Of a stretch of 64,000 nt of DNA, positions 17,617 to 27,308 are shown piece by piece. The position numbers were made by a program, and so were the translations under genes. The stretch is from Cohnella silvisoli (GTDB lineage: Bacteria > Bacillota > Bacilli > Paenibacillales > Paenibacillaceae), in assembly GCF_021190915.1 (NCBI RefSeq), contig NZ_JAIOAP010000002.1, positions 1 through 64,000 of the forward strand. The letters run 5' to 3'. Numbering within the stretch: position 1 is the first letter of the stretch; the number at the start of each line of letters is the position of its first letter. The notes under the pieces were generated by a model. It did not search any database. It was given only the letters and a program-made list of their open reading frames with translations, and was not told the DNA's origin.

Positions 17617-17712
17617 CGTACAGCGCGTGCAACCCTAGTTATGCAACTTCCGTTTTCTTTTATGCTAAAATAGGGATAAAACCAACCTGTACCCCAACGA
17701 GGAGCGCCATAG

Positions 17713-18849
17713 ATGTTCAAGAAGGTGCAAATTTTTCCCAAAAGCTCAGGAATAAGTCCTTATGTGTGGCTGATGTTCTGCATTTTGCCGTTCTACTTCA
17801 TATTCCGTTCTTCATCCGATATCGAGATCGTTACCGGCATACTCTTGATCATACTGTTCTTCTTCTGCTACCGGCTCACCTTGAACGCTAAAGGTTGGCC
17901 GGTTTATGTCGGAATAAGCATTCAAATCGCGATATCCATCGCGATGACGCTGCTATTCAGCTATGCTTACTTCGCCTTCTTCCTTGCTTTCTTTATCGGG
18001 AACATACAGAACAAAGCCGGATTTATTACTTTGTACACCGTTCATATCGTCACAAGCTTCGTCACCGTTAATTTAGGCTTTATTTTGCAGGACAAATTTT
18101 TTATTACGCAAACCCCGTTTATCTTGATCAGTCTGATTGCGGTTATTTTGCTCCCGCTTGGCAGCTATAACCGGAATAAACAAGGCGAGCTGCAAGAACA
18201 GCTTAAAGACGCCAACATTCGAATCGCCGAGCTGGTGAAGCTGGAAGAACGTCAGCGCATCGCCCGCGACTTGCACGATACGCTAGGCCAGAAGCTTTCT
18301 CTTATCGGTCTTAAGAGTGATCTCGCCAGCAAGCTTATCGTCAAAAATCCGGATCGAGCCCGGTCCGAGATCAAAGACGTGCAGCAAACTGCCAGAACCG
18401 CCTTAAAGGAAGTTCGTCTTCTCGTCTCTCGGATGCGGGGAGCAAGACTCGAAGACGAAATCGCGAGCGCAAGTCAAATATTGAAAGCCGCTCAAATTAA
18501 GTTTAACGTAGAAGGAAACGAGACGTTGCCCAGCATCACCCTCCTGTCCGAGAGCGTGCTTAGCATGTGCCTGAAGGAGGCGGTAACTAACGTTGTCAAA
18601 CACAGCGGAGCGACTGCCTGCTCCCTCGTTCTCGAACAAACGCAAACCGAAGTGGTCATGAAAGTACATGACAACGGAAAGGGCGGCGCGGATGCACTGA
18701 ACTTCAAGCAAGGGCACGGGCTGCAGGGCATGAAAGAACGACTCGAATTCGTCAACGGAACGCTGGAGATATCGATGTCTGAAGGAACTACCTTGATCAC
18801 AAGAATCCCCCAAATCATTAAACGTCCGGACAAGGAGGATAATGTATGA
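17713..18849 (+). CDS. desK: Thermosensor histidine kinase
   Basis: A 378-residue kinase: four to five short membrane helices in residues 12-155, a coiled linker (about 155-185), then the HisKA_3 phosphoacceptor helix RQRIARDLHDTLGQKLSLIG and a minimal ATPase domain (EAVTNVVKHSGA, DNGKGG, GHGLQGMKERL). This is the DesK architecture, in which membrane thickness at low temperature switches the protein from phosphatase to kinase. CGAGGAG lies before the ATG. It overlaps desR by four bases. Confidence 0.93.
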   Translation: MFKKVQIFPKSSGISPYVWLMFCILPFYFIFRSSSDIEIVTGILLIILFFFCYRLTLNAKGWPVYVGISIQIAISIAMTLLFSYAYFAFFLAFFIGNIQNKAGFITLYTVHIVTSFVTVNLGFILQDKFFITQTPFILISLIAVILLPLGSYNRNKQGELQEQLKDANIRIAELVKLEERQRIARDLHDTLGQKLSLIGLKSDLASKLIVKNPDRARSEIKDVQQTARTALKEVRLLVSRMRGARLEDEIASASQILKAAQIKFNVEGNETLPSITLLSESVLSMCLKEAVTNVVKHSGATACSLVLEQTQTEVVMKVHDNGKGGADALNFKQGHGLQGMKERLEFVNGTLEISMSEGTTLITRIPQIIKRPDKEDNV

Positions 18850-19448
18850 TTCGAATCGTAATTGCGGAAGATCAAAGAATGTTGCTTGGCGCTCTCGGAT
18901 CTTTGCTTGATTTGGAAGACGATATGGAAGTTGTCGGCAAAGCCTCGGACGGCGAGAAAGCCATTGAGCTCGTATGTCTTCATAAACCCGACATTTGCAT
19001 CATGGACATTGAAATGCCGGTAAAGACCGGCCTTGAAGCCGCCGAAGAATTGAAGGATCATCCTTGCAAAGTGATTATTCTGACGACCTTCGCCCGTGCC
19101 GGGTATTTCGAACGTGCGATCAAAGCCGGGGTAAGCGGCTATCTGCTCAAAGATAGTCCGAGCGATGAGCTTGCCAGCACGATACGCAGCGTTCTTGCCG
19201 GAAAGCGCATATATGCTACGGAATTGGTCGATGAAGCTTACAGCAGCACCGATAACCCGTTAACCGATCGCGAGAAGGAAGTGCTGGAGCTCATCGCCGA
19301 CGGGAAAAACACGAAAGAAATCGCTTCTGAGCTTTACCTGACGACCGGCACAATCCGTAATTATATCTCGATCATCCTGGACAAGCTAAACGTGAGTAAC
19401 CGTGTAGAAGCCATTAAGCGGTTTAACGAAAAAGGCTGGTTCAAATAA
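18846..19448 (+). CDS. desR: NarL/FixJ-type response regulator
   Basis: A 200-residue response regulator: receiver domain with the acidic pair ED at residues 8-9 and the phosphoacceptor aspartate in CIMDIEMPVKTG (about residue 54), and a LuxR-type helix-turn-helix at the C-terminus (LTDREKEVLELIADGKNTKE, GTIRNYISIILDKLNV). Its ATG overlaps the desK stop and has AAGGAGG in front. Known role: phospho-DesR activates des transcription. The 3' end overlaps the convergent glucosaminidase gene by eight bases. Confidence 0.93.
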   Translation: MIRIVIAEDQRMLLGALGSLLDLEDDMEVVGKASDGEKAIELVCLHKPDICIMDIEMPVKTGLEAAEELKDHPCKVIILTTFARAGYFERAIKAGVSGYLLKDSPSDELASTIRSVLAGKRIYATELVDEAYSSTDNPLTDREKEVLELIADGKNTKEIASELYLTTGTIRNYISIILDKLNVSNRVEAIKRFNEKGWFK

Positions 19449-20448
19449 CGTTTAGTTTCCCATAATCCTTCTTCATAATATTTTTAACCAAGCCGGACCA
19501 TTTGGAATTAGCCGGACAGTATTTCGTGGCGATTTTCTCTACGGTCGTATACCCTTTGCCAACATAGTTCTTGGATAGGAGTTGTCCGAATTTTCGGACG
19601 CTGTCCCCTTTCGTTTCGAAGCTAAAGGCTTTGTTATTCTTGTCTCCGCTTGTCGCGTTAAGGCCAAAAAGATTGTTTTTGCTCCTCGCAAGCCTGCTGC
19701 TGCCGTTGCCGCTCTCCAGCTTCATGACGGCGATCGTGAAGAAGGCATTGATGCCATACTTCTCTTCCACGTCCAGAATGGTTTCCTCCAGCCCATGACC
19801 CGCTAGAGCCGTCCCGTCAAAGATGAGGGCAATATCCTCTTCCGATAAACCGGAATCCGTTCCTACCGCTGACGTAGGCTTATCGGGATCTCCGTTATCT
19901 TGTACCTCTCCCGAATTCCCGCTTTCATTTGGAATAACTTGATTTTTTTCTGGTGTTTGATCGGTAATCTCGGCTTGTTGCGCATTTACGCCGACTGCCT
20001 TGGCATACATTCCATGCACGTATCCCCCGCCTTTGATTTTCAGCCAACCGTTTTCCGTAGTACCGACAATATCAAGCAAGGTTCCTTTCTTAACGACATT
20101 AAGTATTTTCGATTTCCCATAAGCATTCGCCCGTAGGTTGAGGTAGAAGGCAGTCACTTCATATGTAGTTGATGATGGTCCAGTCTTAATTTCCTGCAGT
20201 TCTGCTGACTGCTGCTCTGTGTCCTGTTCCTTCACAGTAGTTTCGATAAGACTTTGCGACTTCTCGGTCTTATTTTCTGGAGGGATTTGAGGAGTGTTTA
20301 TCGGTGAAAATAGGTATAGCGGTAAGGGGAATTTAGACGTCGTGTCTGCGGAATAAGTGATCGGGGATTGAAATTTCATGCCCAACGTAAAGAGCAAAGC
20401 CGCGCCTAGCGCATAAACGAACAAATGCTGAATGATTTTCCTACGCAT
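19441..20448 (-). CDS. Exported N-acetylglucosaminidase with SH3b domain
   Basis: A 335-residue cell-wall enzyme. An N-terminal membrane segment (about 6-24) acts as signal; a bacterial SH3 domain follows at about 95-155 (LNLRANAYGKSKILNVVKKG, WLKIKGGGYVHG), then a Ser/Glu/Gly-rich linker, and a glucosaminidase (GH73/LytD-like) domain at about 205-335 with the catalytic-type glutamate in MKLESGNGSSRLA and KNNLFGLNATSGD. It should cleave the glycan strands of peptidoglycan. AAAGAGG precedes the ATG. Convergent with desR, overlapping by eight bases. Confidence 0.9.
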   Translation of the reverse strand: MRRKIIQHLFVYALGAALLFTLGMKFQSPITYSADTTSKFPLPLYLFSPINTPQIPPENKTEKSQSLIETTVKEQDTEQQSAELQEIKTGPSSTTYEVTAFYLNLRANAYGKSKILNVVKKGTLLDIVGTTENGWLKIKGGGYVHGMYAKAVGVNAQQAEITDQTPEKNQVIPNESGNSGEVQDNGDPDKPTSAVGTDSGLSEEDIALIFDGTALAGHGLEETILDVEEKYGINAFFTIAVMKLESGNGSSRLARSKNNLFGLNATSGDKNNKAFSFETKGDSVRKFGQLLSKNYVGKGYTTVEKIATKYCPANSKWSGLVKNIMKKDYGKLNVI

Positions 20449-20597
20449 GACTACACCTCTTTCTTGGTATGGTGAAGGCTATTCGCAGTAATATAGGTTA
20501 GATTGTACATATATGCGGATGAAAAGCTTGTCATTCTTTCAGTGAATAAAAAATGTTAATTTGTCGATCTTGGACAGAATAAGCGTTTGAATGTCTC

Positions 20598-20626
20598 TTG
20601 ACTCGGAAAAATAGCTTTGTTACCAT
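20598..20626 (+). promoter_or_regulatory. Promoter of the glyS T-box transcript
   Basis: TTGACT at 20598-20603 and TACCAT at 20621-20626 with 17 bases between them, immediately ahead of the T-box leader. A sigma-A type promoter with a weak -10. Confidence 0.6.
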
Positions 20627-20629
20627 GAA

Positions 20630-20856
20630 AAGGAAAACCAAAGGCAATGACGGATAAAAGTATATGGAATGGTTTGATTCAGCGATCGGGGACAGTGTAA
20701 GCCCGGGCAAACCGCCATGGAAAAGGCAATCCTGAGCCGTTAAACAATAAGGTGGGCATAAATAGGATTATGCCAACTGGGGTGGAACCGCGGGAGTTAA
20801 GCTCTCGTCCCCAGGCAAGCCATTGGCTTGCCTGGGGACGAGAGCTTTTTATTTTC
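20630..20856 (+). promoter_or_regulatory. Gly T-box leader with terminator
   Basis: The conserved T-box element AACTGGGGTGGAACCGCGGG sits at 20775-20794. It is followed by a long terminator hairpin, 20798-20848 (GCTCTCGTCCCCAGGCAAGC pairing with its complement), ending in a T tract. The T-box bases can pair with the left arm of the terminator region, giving the antiterminator. Uncharged tRNA-Gly is expected to bind the leader and permit read-through into glyS. I did not resolve the specifier loop codon by eye. Confidence 0.92.
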
Positions 20857-20898
20857 CCGGGCATTGCTAAATCACATTCCAAGAGGAGTAGATGAGCG

Positions 20899-22290
20899 AT
20901 GAGTAAGGTTACCATGGAGCAAATTGTTAGTATCGCGAAGCAGAGGGGATTTGTTTTCGGGGGCTCGGAAATATACGGCGGCCTAGCGAACACATGGGAT
21001 TATGGTCCGCTTGGCGTTGAGCTCAAGAACAATGTAAAACGTGTTTGGTGGAAAAGTTTTATCCAACAGTCGCCTTATAATGTCGGTCTCGATGCAGCCA
21101 TTCTGATGAATCCTAAAGCGTGGGTCGCTTCGGGGCATGTAGGCAATTTTAACGATCCTATGGTGGATTGCAGATCGTGCAAATCCCGTCACCGCGCGGA
21201 TAAAATAATCGAGAATGCACTCGCCGATAAGGACATTGAGAGGGTCGTTGACGGATTATCGTTTGATCAGATGATGGATCTTATTCGTGAACACCATATT
21301 GTTTGTCCGGATTGCGGAGCTTTCGACTATACGGAAATTCGTCAGTTCAATCTCATGTTTAAGACGCACCAAGGGGTAACCGTCTCGAATTCAAATGAAA
21401 TCTACCTTCGCCCTGAAACGGCGCAAGGTATTTTCGTCAACTTCAAGAACGTTCAGCGTACGATGCGCAAAAAACTGCCCTTCGGCATCGGACAGATCGG
21501 CAAAAGCTTCAGAAATGAAATTACTCCGGGGAACTTCACGTTTCGTACGCGTGAATTCGAGCAAATGGAGCTTGAATTTTTCTGTAAACCGGGCGAAGAC
21601 ATGAAGTGGTTTACGTATTGGCGCAACTATTGCCATGAATGGCTGATCAGCCTCGGTATGAACAGTGAATCTATACGACTCAGAGATCATTCTGACGATG
21701 AACTGTCTCATTACAGCAATGCAACAACGGATATTGAATATAAATTCCCGTTCGGCTGGGGAGAATTATGGGGCATTGCGGATAGGACGGATTATGATCT
21801 CAAGCAGCATATGGAGCATTCTGGCGAAGACTTCAACTATTTAGATTCAGAAACGAATGAACGATATATTCCATACTGTATCGAGCCCTCATTGGGAGCG
21901 GATCGGGTTACGCTCGCATTCCTAATCGATGCCTATGAGGAACAGGAACTTGAAGGCGGAGACATACGTAACGTTTTTCATTTCCATCCTACTCTGGCAC
22001 CATTTAAGGCAGCAGTATTTCCGCTTTCTAAGAAACTTTCAGAAGGTGCTCAAACCATCTTTAATGATTTATCTCGACATTTTATGGTCGATTATGACGA
22101 CACAGGATCAATTGGCAAACGTTACCGTCGTCATGATGAAATAGGTACTCCCTTCTGTATCACGTATGACTTCGAATCCGAAACGGATGGTCAGGTTACG
22201 GTACGCAACAGGGATACAATGGAGCAGCAACGCATGAAGATCAGCGAGTTAAGTAGATTCCTGAATGAACAGTTGGGGATCAATAGTTAA
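20899..22290 (+). CDS. glyS: Glycyl-tRNA synthetase, homodimeric type
   Basis: A 463-residue class II synthetase of the single-subunit alpha2 type, not the alpha/beta GlyQ/GlyS type. Visible features: [20 protein letters not shown] at the N-terminus, the Zn-type cysteines DCRSCKSRH and VCPDCGAFD, class II motif 2 with [33 protein letters not shown], motif 3 with EPSLGADRV, and the anticodon-binding domain from about residue 360. It charges tRNA-Gly. GAGGAG lies ten bases before the ATG, and a nearer ATG hits a stop after four codons. Control is by the T-box leader. Confidence 0.96.
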   Translation: MSKVTMEQIVSIAKQRGFVFGGSEIYGGLANTWDYGPLGVELKNNVKRVWWKSFIQQSPYNVGLDAAILMNPKAWVASGHVGNFNDPMVDCRSCKSRHRADKIIENALADKDIERVVDGLSFDQMMDLIREHHIVCPDCGAFDYTEIRQFNLMFKTHQGVTVSNSNEIYLRPETAQGIFVNFKNVQRTMRKKLPFGIGQIGKSFRNEITPGNFTFRTREFEQMELEFFCKPGEDMKWFTYWRNYCHEWLISLGMNSESIRLRDHSDDELSHYSNATTDIEYKFPFGWGELWGIADRTDYDLKQHMEHSGEDFNYLDSETNERYIPYCIEPSLGADRVTLAFLIDAYEEQELEGGDIRNVFHFHPTLAPFKAAVFPLSKKLSEGAQTIFNDLSRHFMVDYDDTGSIGKRYRRHDEIGTPFCITYDFESETDGQVTVRNRDTMEQQRMKISELSRFLNEQLGINS

Positions 22291-22390
22291 AACACAAAGC
22301 AGCTGTCTACAAAAGTAGCTAAGTTCACTTATGGTATAGCTCACTTTCATCAAAAACATGCTCCTAACGCAAAAGTGTTGGTTTAGGGAG

Positions 22391-23110
22391 TTATTCCTGT
22401 ACCAACACTTTTCGATTTTGGTCAATTGCTGCTTTTTTGAGCAGATTATGGGCAAGCGAAAGCCACCTGACCTCTAAGCTTACCTTTGGCAAGCCGCGAA
22501 GCAGAAAGCGCAAGAATCCCCGGGAATTCTTTATTTGTCCAAATACACTTTACTTTTACTTCTCTATTTCCTTCTGCTTTTGTACAGGAAGGCTTTAATG
22601 GACACCCTTCACAGCTCGTACTGTGATAATGGTGATACTCAATCTCGTAGCCGCTTTCGTTCTTCTCTTTGCTTTTACGGTAAAAGGCTAGCTTCTGTCC
22701 AGCCTTACATGTCCAGGTATCTTCATCCGTATTGTAATCCCAATTGTCTATTTTACTGATATCCCTTTGCCAAGACTTTGATTTTTCTTTGTGGTAGGTG
22801 CCGTACTTTACCAGCGCCTCGACTTTTTCGTCCTCTAGGTAAGCGTAGTTTTCTTCCCCGCCATAGCCCGCGTTGGCAATGATGGTGCCTGGTAGTTTGC
22901 CAAGATCTGACTTTAGTTAACATCTTTGGATGGTAGCTGTCTCGGCCACCACCGGGGTATGCTTAAGCGAAGATTTTGTCGTCCAGTCGATTTACAGCAA
23001 CATTGACGACTCGAACGAGGTGGTTTTTCTGGGACATCCTCTTCTAAATCCATTGGCAGGTAAAGTTGGTCCTGGTATATTGAATGTACAAAGAAATCGC
23101 TCCTTTAGAA
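22391..23110 (-). pseudogene. Decayed IS1182-family transposase
   Basis: Pieces of one transposase are readable on the minus strand in several frames. N-terminal: YQDQLYLPMDLEEDVPE (near 23035-23095), then after a one-base shift HLVRVVNVAVNRLDDK and YPGGGRDSYHPKM. A large internal deletion joins this at about 22915 to a C-terminal part, NAGYGGEENYAYLEDE and HYHSTSCEGCPLKPSC. After another shift the tail is RGFLRFLLRGLPKVSLEV and SLAHNLLKKA up to a TAA at 22391. It has frameshifts, one internal stop and missing DDE core, so it is inactive. No intact terminal repeats were identified. Confidence 0.82.
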
Positions 23111-23183
23111 TGGTTGGGTGGTACCTCCATTTACCAAAAAGCGGTTTCCTTTTGTGATTTTATGGGCTTATTATTCTTACTTT

Positions 23184-23339
23184 AATCGATAAAGAAAAGA
23201 GGGGATGTATCTCCTGTAGGAGCGACAGCGTTTGCCTTTGGAATCGTGAAATCTCCTTGTTACGAGTTTACCAATTCAGATTTCACGATTCCAACAGCAA
23301 CCGGAAGGAGATACATCCCCGCAAAAACCATAATCGATA
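23184..23339. repeat. Large inverted repeat (MITE-like) flanked by AATCGATA
   Basis: Two nested perfect inverted repeats: GGGGATGTATCTCCT (23201-23215) with its complement at 23306-23320, and GGAATCGTGAAATCT (23240-23254) with its complement at 23278-23292. Eight-base direct repeats AATCGATA lie outside at 23184-23191 and 23332-23339. The unit has no ORF. It could be a small non-autonomous element with target duplication, or a large RNA hairpin. Confidence 0.65.
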
Positions 23340-23347
23340 GAAACAAT

Positions 23348-23390
23348 AAAGAAGCTGCCCATATGTCACTTATGGGACAGCCCCTTCTTA
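23348..23390 (-). terminator. Terminator of the DUF4091 gene
   Basis: On the minus strand the hairpin AAGAAGGGGCTGTCCCATA / TATGGGCAGCTTCTT is followed by TATTGTTTC, 12 bases after the stop codon. A mismatch and a bulge interrupt the stem. Confidence 0.75.
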
Positions 23391-23401
23391 CAATCATCCC
23401 T

Positions 23402-25102
23402 TTATAACGTGGAGGATCTCATAGCTTCCACAATCGCCCGGTTGATTCTTTCCCTCGTCCCAAGCACCCAACTCGCCTCGATCGGGTAGTCTTTGAAGGT
23501 CAATGTACTTTCGAGATCCTGTTCCAGCAGTTTCAAGGTTTCGTCTCTGCCCACATATGACTCCAGCAGTTCCAAGGCTCGCAGGTCTTGAAGCGCCTCC
23601 CGGAATACTTCCCAACGGATCGAGTCGACCGGCCCTTCGGGACCGGGGTAGACGGCAAAAGCGTCACCCGACGGAAAGGCGTGGACGGCATCGGTGACCA
23701 AGTAAGGATCGATCGGCCTGATCGAATGCTGCGAGTACCAGAAGTTATAACCCCAGTGCAGAAATCCCTGGATCTTGAATTTGTACAGTTGGGTAGCCAG
23801 CACCCGATTACGCGCCGATGGCATGCTGAAGAAGCGGTTAGAGACGTCCTGGTGCTGCCCGCAGCAATAATACGTCCATAATGGCTCGACGCCCTCTTCC
23901 AAGAAGTGATCGATGTGATCGTTGGACGGAATCGGAATTGGCACGAGTCCATGTTCGTAGAAGGCATAATCGGATAACGCCTCGATAAATTGAAAGTCGC
24001 TCAGATGCTGCTTTAATATACCGCTAGCCTGCCGATAGGACTCCAAATGATCCATGGACGGTTCATCCGAAACGTGGAAATAACTGATTTTCTCCAATCC
24101 GTGCTTATGGATAAACTGCACGAGTTCGGGAAGGAATTGATCGAGAAACCGCCGGTACGATTCGGAGCCCGCATCCGTTTCCCATCCGAAAATTCGCTTC
24201 TCCCCGTCACTGGTCCGGGCTACGATTTTCGGCGCATGCTTCGCTCCCCACTGCGTGAACAGATGGGAGAATTCGAAATATTGAATCCCGGTATCCCGGC
24301 ACATCCCGATCCATCGTTCCAGCAGGCTGAAATCGAACCTATAGCTATCCTCCCTCGTCTGTTCCACACCGATAAGCTGAACTGTCGGCCGTTCCCCGCC
24401 GATCTCGGTATCCAGAGGCGGTGTAAAAAGAGGCGTAAGAAGCATATTGACGCCATGATCTACCGCGTTCCGTACATATCGCTGAATAATTTGCCAATGC
24501 TCCTCGCTAAATACCGGGACCCGATACTGCGTTGCCAGACAATCGCTGTGGAACCATTCCGTATGAAGCAGCTTCTGCTCCGGAAGCTCTGCTGGGAGAA
24601 CCTCTAAAATAAACCGTTCGCCGCCCAACCGATTGCCGGCTTCGTCCGTAAAGAACAGATTTATAGGATAGATGATGCTTTCTTTTTCTCCGGTCGGCGT
24701 ACCGGAGTCGGTTTCCGGTGCGGGCGGCAACGAGACGGTTGCCCAGACCGAGCGCCACTGGTGAGCAACCGATGGCAGCGCGTACTGCGTCGGGTACAGC
24801 GGATCGGGAAACAAGCCCGGCGTCGTGCGTAAATACCGGGAATCCGGATTCTCGTAAGCGGGCATCTCCGATGGCGAGAGCCCCACCGTACGAATCGTTA
24901 TGAAAGGTTCGAGCGAAGATTCGGTTTCGACTTGCATTTTCGGAATTCGGGAAGAGGAGCGGTAAGCGACTTGAAAAGAAAATACTTCTTTCCACAGCGC
25001 CGTTCCCGCAAGTATGGGTTCGTCCGGTAAAATGGCGTCCGGGAACACTTTGGACAATGAGCTTAAACAGCGAGTTTCAAATGTATGATTAGACAGTGTC
25101 AT
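23402..25102 (-). CDS. DUF4091 / GH123-like glycosidase-type protein
   Basis: A 566-residue protein without a signal peptide. The N-terminal third is beta-rich; the middle and C-terminal parts resemble the DUF4091 catalytic-like TIM barrel related to GH123: YFHVSDEPSMDHLESYR (about 340-356, with adjacent D-E as catalytic-type acids), WTYYCCGQHQDVSNRF, RVLATQLYKFKIQGFLHWGY, and a terminal helical segment ending with LRALELLESYVG. Expected to act on amino-sugar-containing glycans, but no substrate is proven. GGAG lies eight bases before the ATG. The divergently oriented flank is absent: the AraC regulator gene lies just upstream on the same strand and may control it. Confidence 0.82.
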   Translation of the reverse strand: MTLSNHTFETRCLSSLSKVFPDAILPDEPILAGTALWKEVFSFQVAYRSSSRIPKMQVETESSLEPFITIRTVGLSPSEMPAYENPDSRYLRTTPGLFPDPLYPTQYALPSVAHQWRSVWATVSLPPAPETDSGTPTGEKESIIYPINLFFTDEAGNRLGGERFILEVLPAELPEQKLLHTEWFHSDCLATQYRVPVFSEEHWQIIQRYVRNAVDHGVNMLLTPLFTPPLDTEIGGERPTVQLIGVEQTREDSYRFDFSLLERWIGMCRDTGIQYFEFSHLFTQWGAKHAPKIVARTSDGEKRIFGWETDAGSESYRRFLDQFLPELVQFIHKHGLEKISYFHVSDEPSMDHLESYRQASGILKQHLSDFQFIEALSDYAFYEHGLVPIPIPSNDHIDHFLEEGVEPLWTYYCCGQHQDVSNRFFSMPSARNRVLATQLYKFKIQGFLHWGYNFWYSQHSIRPIDPYLVTDAVHAFPSGDAFAVYPGPEGPVDSIRWEVFREALQDLRALELLESYVGRDETLKLLEQDLESTLTFKDYPIEASWVLGTRERINRAIVEAMRSSTL

Positions 25103-25207
25103 GACGAATTCTCCTTTATCCGGTTATATCCATCTCATCATAACCGGAGAAGACGGGCTAGTCTTTAGCCAAAAACCATCAACATTTACGCAAAAAGCAA
25201 CTCCCGA

Positions 25208-26002
25208 TTACCGAGAATGGTCGATCCTCTGCTGCTTTCTCCACTCGGACGGCGTAAACCGTTCCTGCTTCTTGAACCATGCCGAGAACGAGTGCTGCTG
25301 CGAGAAACCGATCGCCATCGCGATGGTATGCATATCTTTATCCGTGGAACTAAGCAACCACTTGGCTTCGGAAAGTCGGCACCTATGATGAAACTCTTTG
25401 GGCGTCATCCCATAGATGCGATAGAATCGCTTGCGCAACCCTTCTTCCGACAACCCAGCAAGCGTGGCCATATCCGCAATATGTACGCCCGAAGTCAGAT
25501 GTTCGCGCAAATAGTCGGCAACAAGATGGATAGACAACGCCTGTTGGTCGTTCCTCGAGTTTTCGATTAGGTATAACAGCAACACCTGGATCCAAGCCAG
25601 ATGGGTTCGCCCCGGTTCCTTCAAGGGCGTGGAGAAAACACGGAGCCATTGTCGGAATAGCTGCTCAAACTGCTCCTTATCCATTGGAGACAACGCGATA
25701 ACTGTCGGTGAATGACCTTGCAGAAGCGAATAAAAAAGAGAACGCAAATCAAGGGGGATATGATTCATGAGCAACACGCCGAATCTTATGGCGGTAACGG
25801 CGTGAAAGGAATGCGGAACGCCGGGAGGGATGAGGACGGCTTGCCCTGCCTCCATCGGGTAGTCGGATTCCGGGCAACGGAACATTCCCCGTCCTTCCAG
25901 AACGACGGAAAGCTCAAGTGCTTCGTGCTGATAGAACCCGTCGTCTTCCCAGTCCTTGTCATGCGTGCCGATGAAACTCCGGATATGTATAGGATTATGC
26001 AT
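25208..26002 (-). CDS. AraC-family transcriptional regulator
   Basis: A 264-residue regulator: an N-terminal cupin sugar/ligand-binding domain (about 1-150, with LSVVLEGRGMFRCPESDYPM and VLIPPGVPHSFHAV) and a C-terminal AraC/XylS double helix-turn-helix (about 165-260; IADMATLAGLSEEGLRKRFY and MAIGFSQQHSFSAWFKKQER). The ATG at 26002 is chosen because GGAG lies seven bases before it. It is followed 105 bases later by the DUF4091 gene, so regulation of carbohydrate use is the simplest reading. Confidence 0.88.
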   Translation of the reverse strand: MHNPIHIRSFIGTHDKDWEDDGFYQHEALELSVVLEGRGMFRCPESDYPMEAGQAVLIPPGVPHSFHAVTAIRFGVLLMNHIPLDLRSLFYSLLQGHSPTVIALSPMDKEQFEQLFRQWLRVFSTPLKEPGRTHLAWIQVLLLYLIENSRNDQQALSIHLVADYLREHLTSGVHIADMATLAGLSEEGLRKRFYRIYGMTPKEFHHRCRLSEAKWLLSSTDKDMHTIAMAIGFSQQHSFSAWFKKQERFTPSEWRKQQRIDHSR

Positions 26003-26207
26003 AATGCGACTCCGCACCTCTTAGCCCAATTGATGGAGTTCTTGATTTCCACGCGAATCGTCAAGAAATCGCTCTTTTTTAATTATACTGTTTTTCGATA
26101 GATTGGCGAAAGCTAACCTTACCTGCTTCCAAGGAATACATAAAAATGAAAAATATGCGCATCTTATTGTCGTTACAAACTTTACCAACTGCACAGGTGG
26201 TCATGAA

Positions 26208-27308
26208 TTGACGGAATCGAGCGGTAAAATCAGCGTCTTGCAAGCCTGTATGATTCTCTTATTGATGAACGGCTTAACTAACCATGTCATTGTCAATCCG
26301 ATGCTTCTCGACGCGTCCGGGAGAGATGCGTGGATATCCGTAATAGGCGCTGGCATTATTTTCATACCCTGGTGCCTCCTCCTGTTTGTTTTCATGAAAA
26401 AATCGCAGCAACAGAAATTACAGCCTTGGCTCGCGGAGCATACCCATCCCGCAATCTCGTGGCTTCTCACCATTCCCCTATGCGTTCAGCTTTATCTCAT
26501 CGGCGGAATGACCATCGTTCATACCGCGACTTGGACGATCTCGAACTATTTGCCCGCGACACCCAAGCTGGTTCTGGTCATAACGCTATCAATCCTATGC
26601 GCGCTATGCGCAAGCTGGGGCATTCGTGCGATCGCAATCACGTCGGGAATATTGCTTCCCATCGTAATGCTTCTTGGCATATTTGCAAGCGTATCGAATT
26701 ATTCCGAGAAAAACCTTCACCTGCTTAAGCCCTTTATCGAGTATGGATGGAATCCCGTCTTTACCGGGATGATCTATGCAGGCGGAGGTTTCGTGGAACT
26801 TATCGTACTGATCGCGATGCAGCACCGGCTGCAATCGAAGATTCGCGCCTGGCCATTGATCATCTATGGTTTGATTTCGATTTACATCATGTTAGGGCCG
26901 CTTATTGGGGCCATTACGGAATTCGGCCCCTATGAAGCGGCCAAACAGATGGTGTCCCCTTACGAGCAATGGCGTTTGGTCAAATTAGGTTCTTACGTCG
27001 AGCACCTCGACTTTTTTTCCGTCTATCAATGGCTGGCAGGCGCGAGTATTCGAATAAGCTTGTCCATATTTCTGTTAATTGAATTATTACCCTTAAGCGA
27101 AACGCGCTTAAGAAACCGATTTATTATGATGATTACGGTTAGCTATATTCTGTTGTCTATGCTGCCCATTAACGAGTACTCCTTCTATTCATGGATGTAT
27201 CGTTTGTATTTCCCGGTTTCTCTTGCCGTAGCCTTTGCTGTGTCGGTCGCGTGGGTGTTCATATCTTTGTTTGCCAAGCCGTCCAAAGGGGGGAAGAGTA
27301 TTACATGA
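26208..27308 (+). CDS. Spore germinant receptor subunit B (GerAB family)
   Basis: A 366-residue permease of the GerAB/spore permease family with about ten helices (APC-type fold). The start is TTG at 26208: CAGGTGG precedes it by seven bases, whereas the longer frame begins without a ribosome site. In germinant receptors the B subunit binds the nutrient germinant in the spore inner membrane. Its stop overlaps the next start (ATGA). A distinctive point is the gene order B-A-C rather than the usual A-B-C. Confidence 0.9.
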   Translation: MTESSGKISVLQACMILLLMNGLTNHVIVNPMLLDASGRDAWISVIGAGIIFIPWCLLLFVFMKKSQQQKLQPWLAEHTHPAISWLLTIPLCVQLYLIGGMTIVHTATWTISNYLPATPKLVLVITLSILCALCASWGIRAIAITSGILLPIVMLLGIFASVSNYSEKNLHLLKPFIEYGWNPVFTGMIYAGGGFVELIVLIAMQHRLQSKIRAWPLIIYGLISIYIMLGPLIGAITEFGPYEAAKQMVSPYEQWRLVKLGSYVEHLDFFSVYQWLAGASIRISLSIFLLIELLPLSETRLRNRFIMMITVSYILLSMLPINEYSFYSWMYRLYFPVSLAVAFAVSVAWVFISLFAKPSKGGKSIT

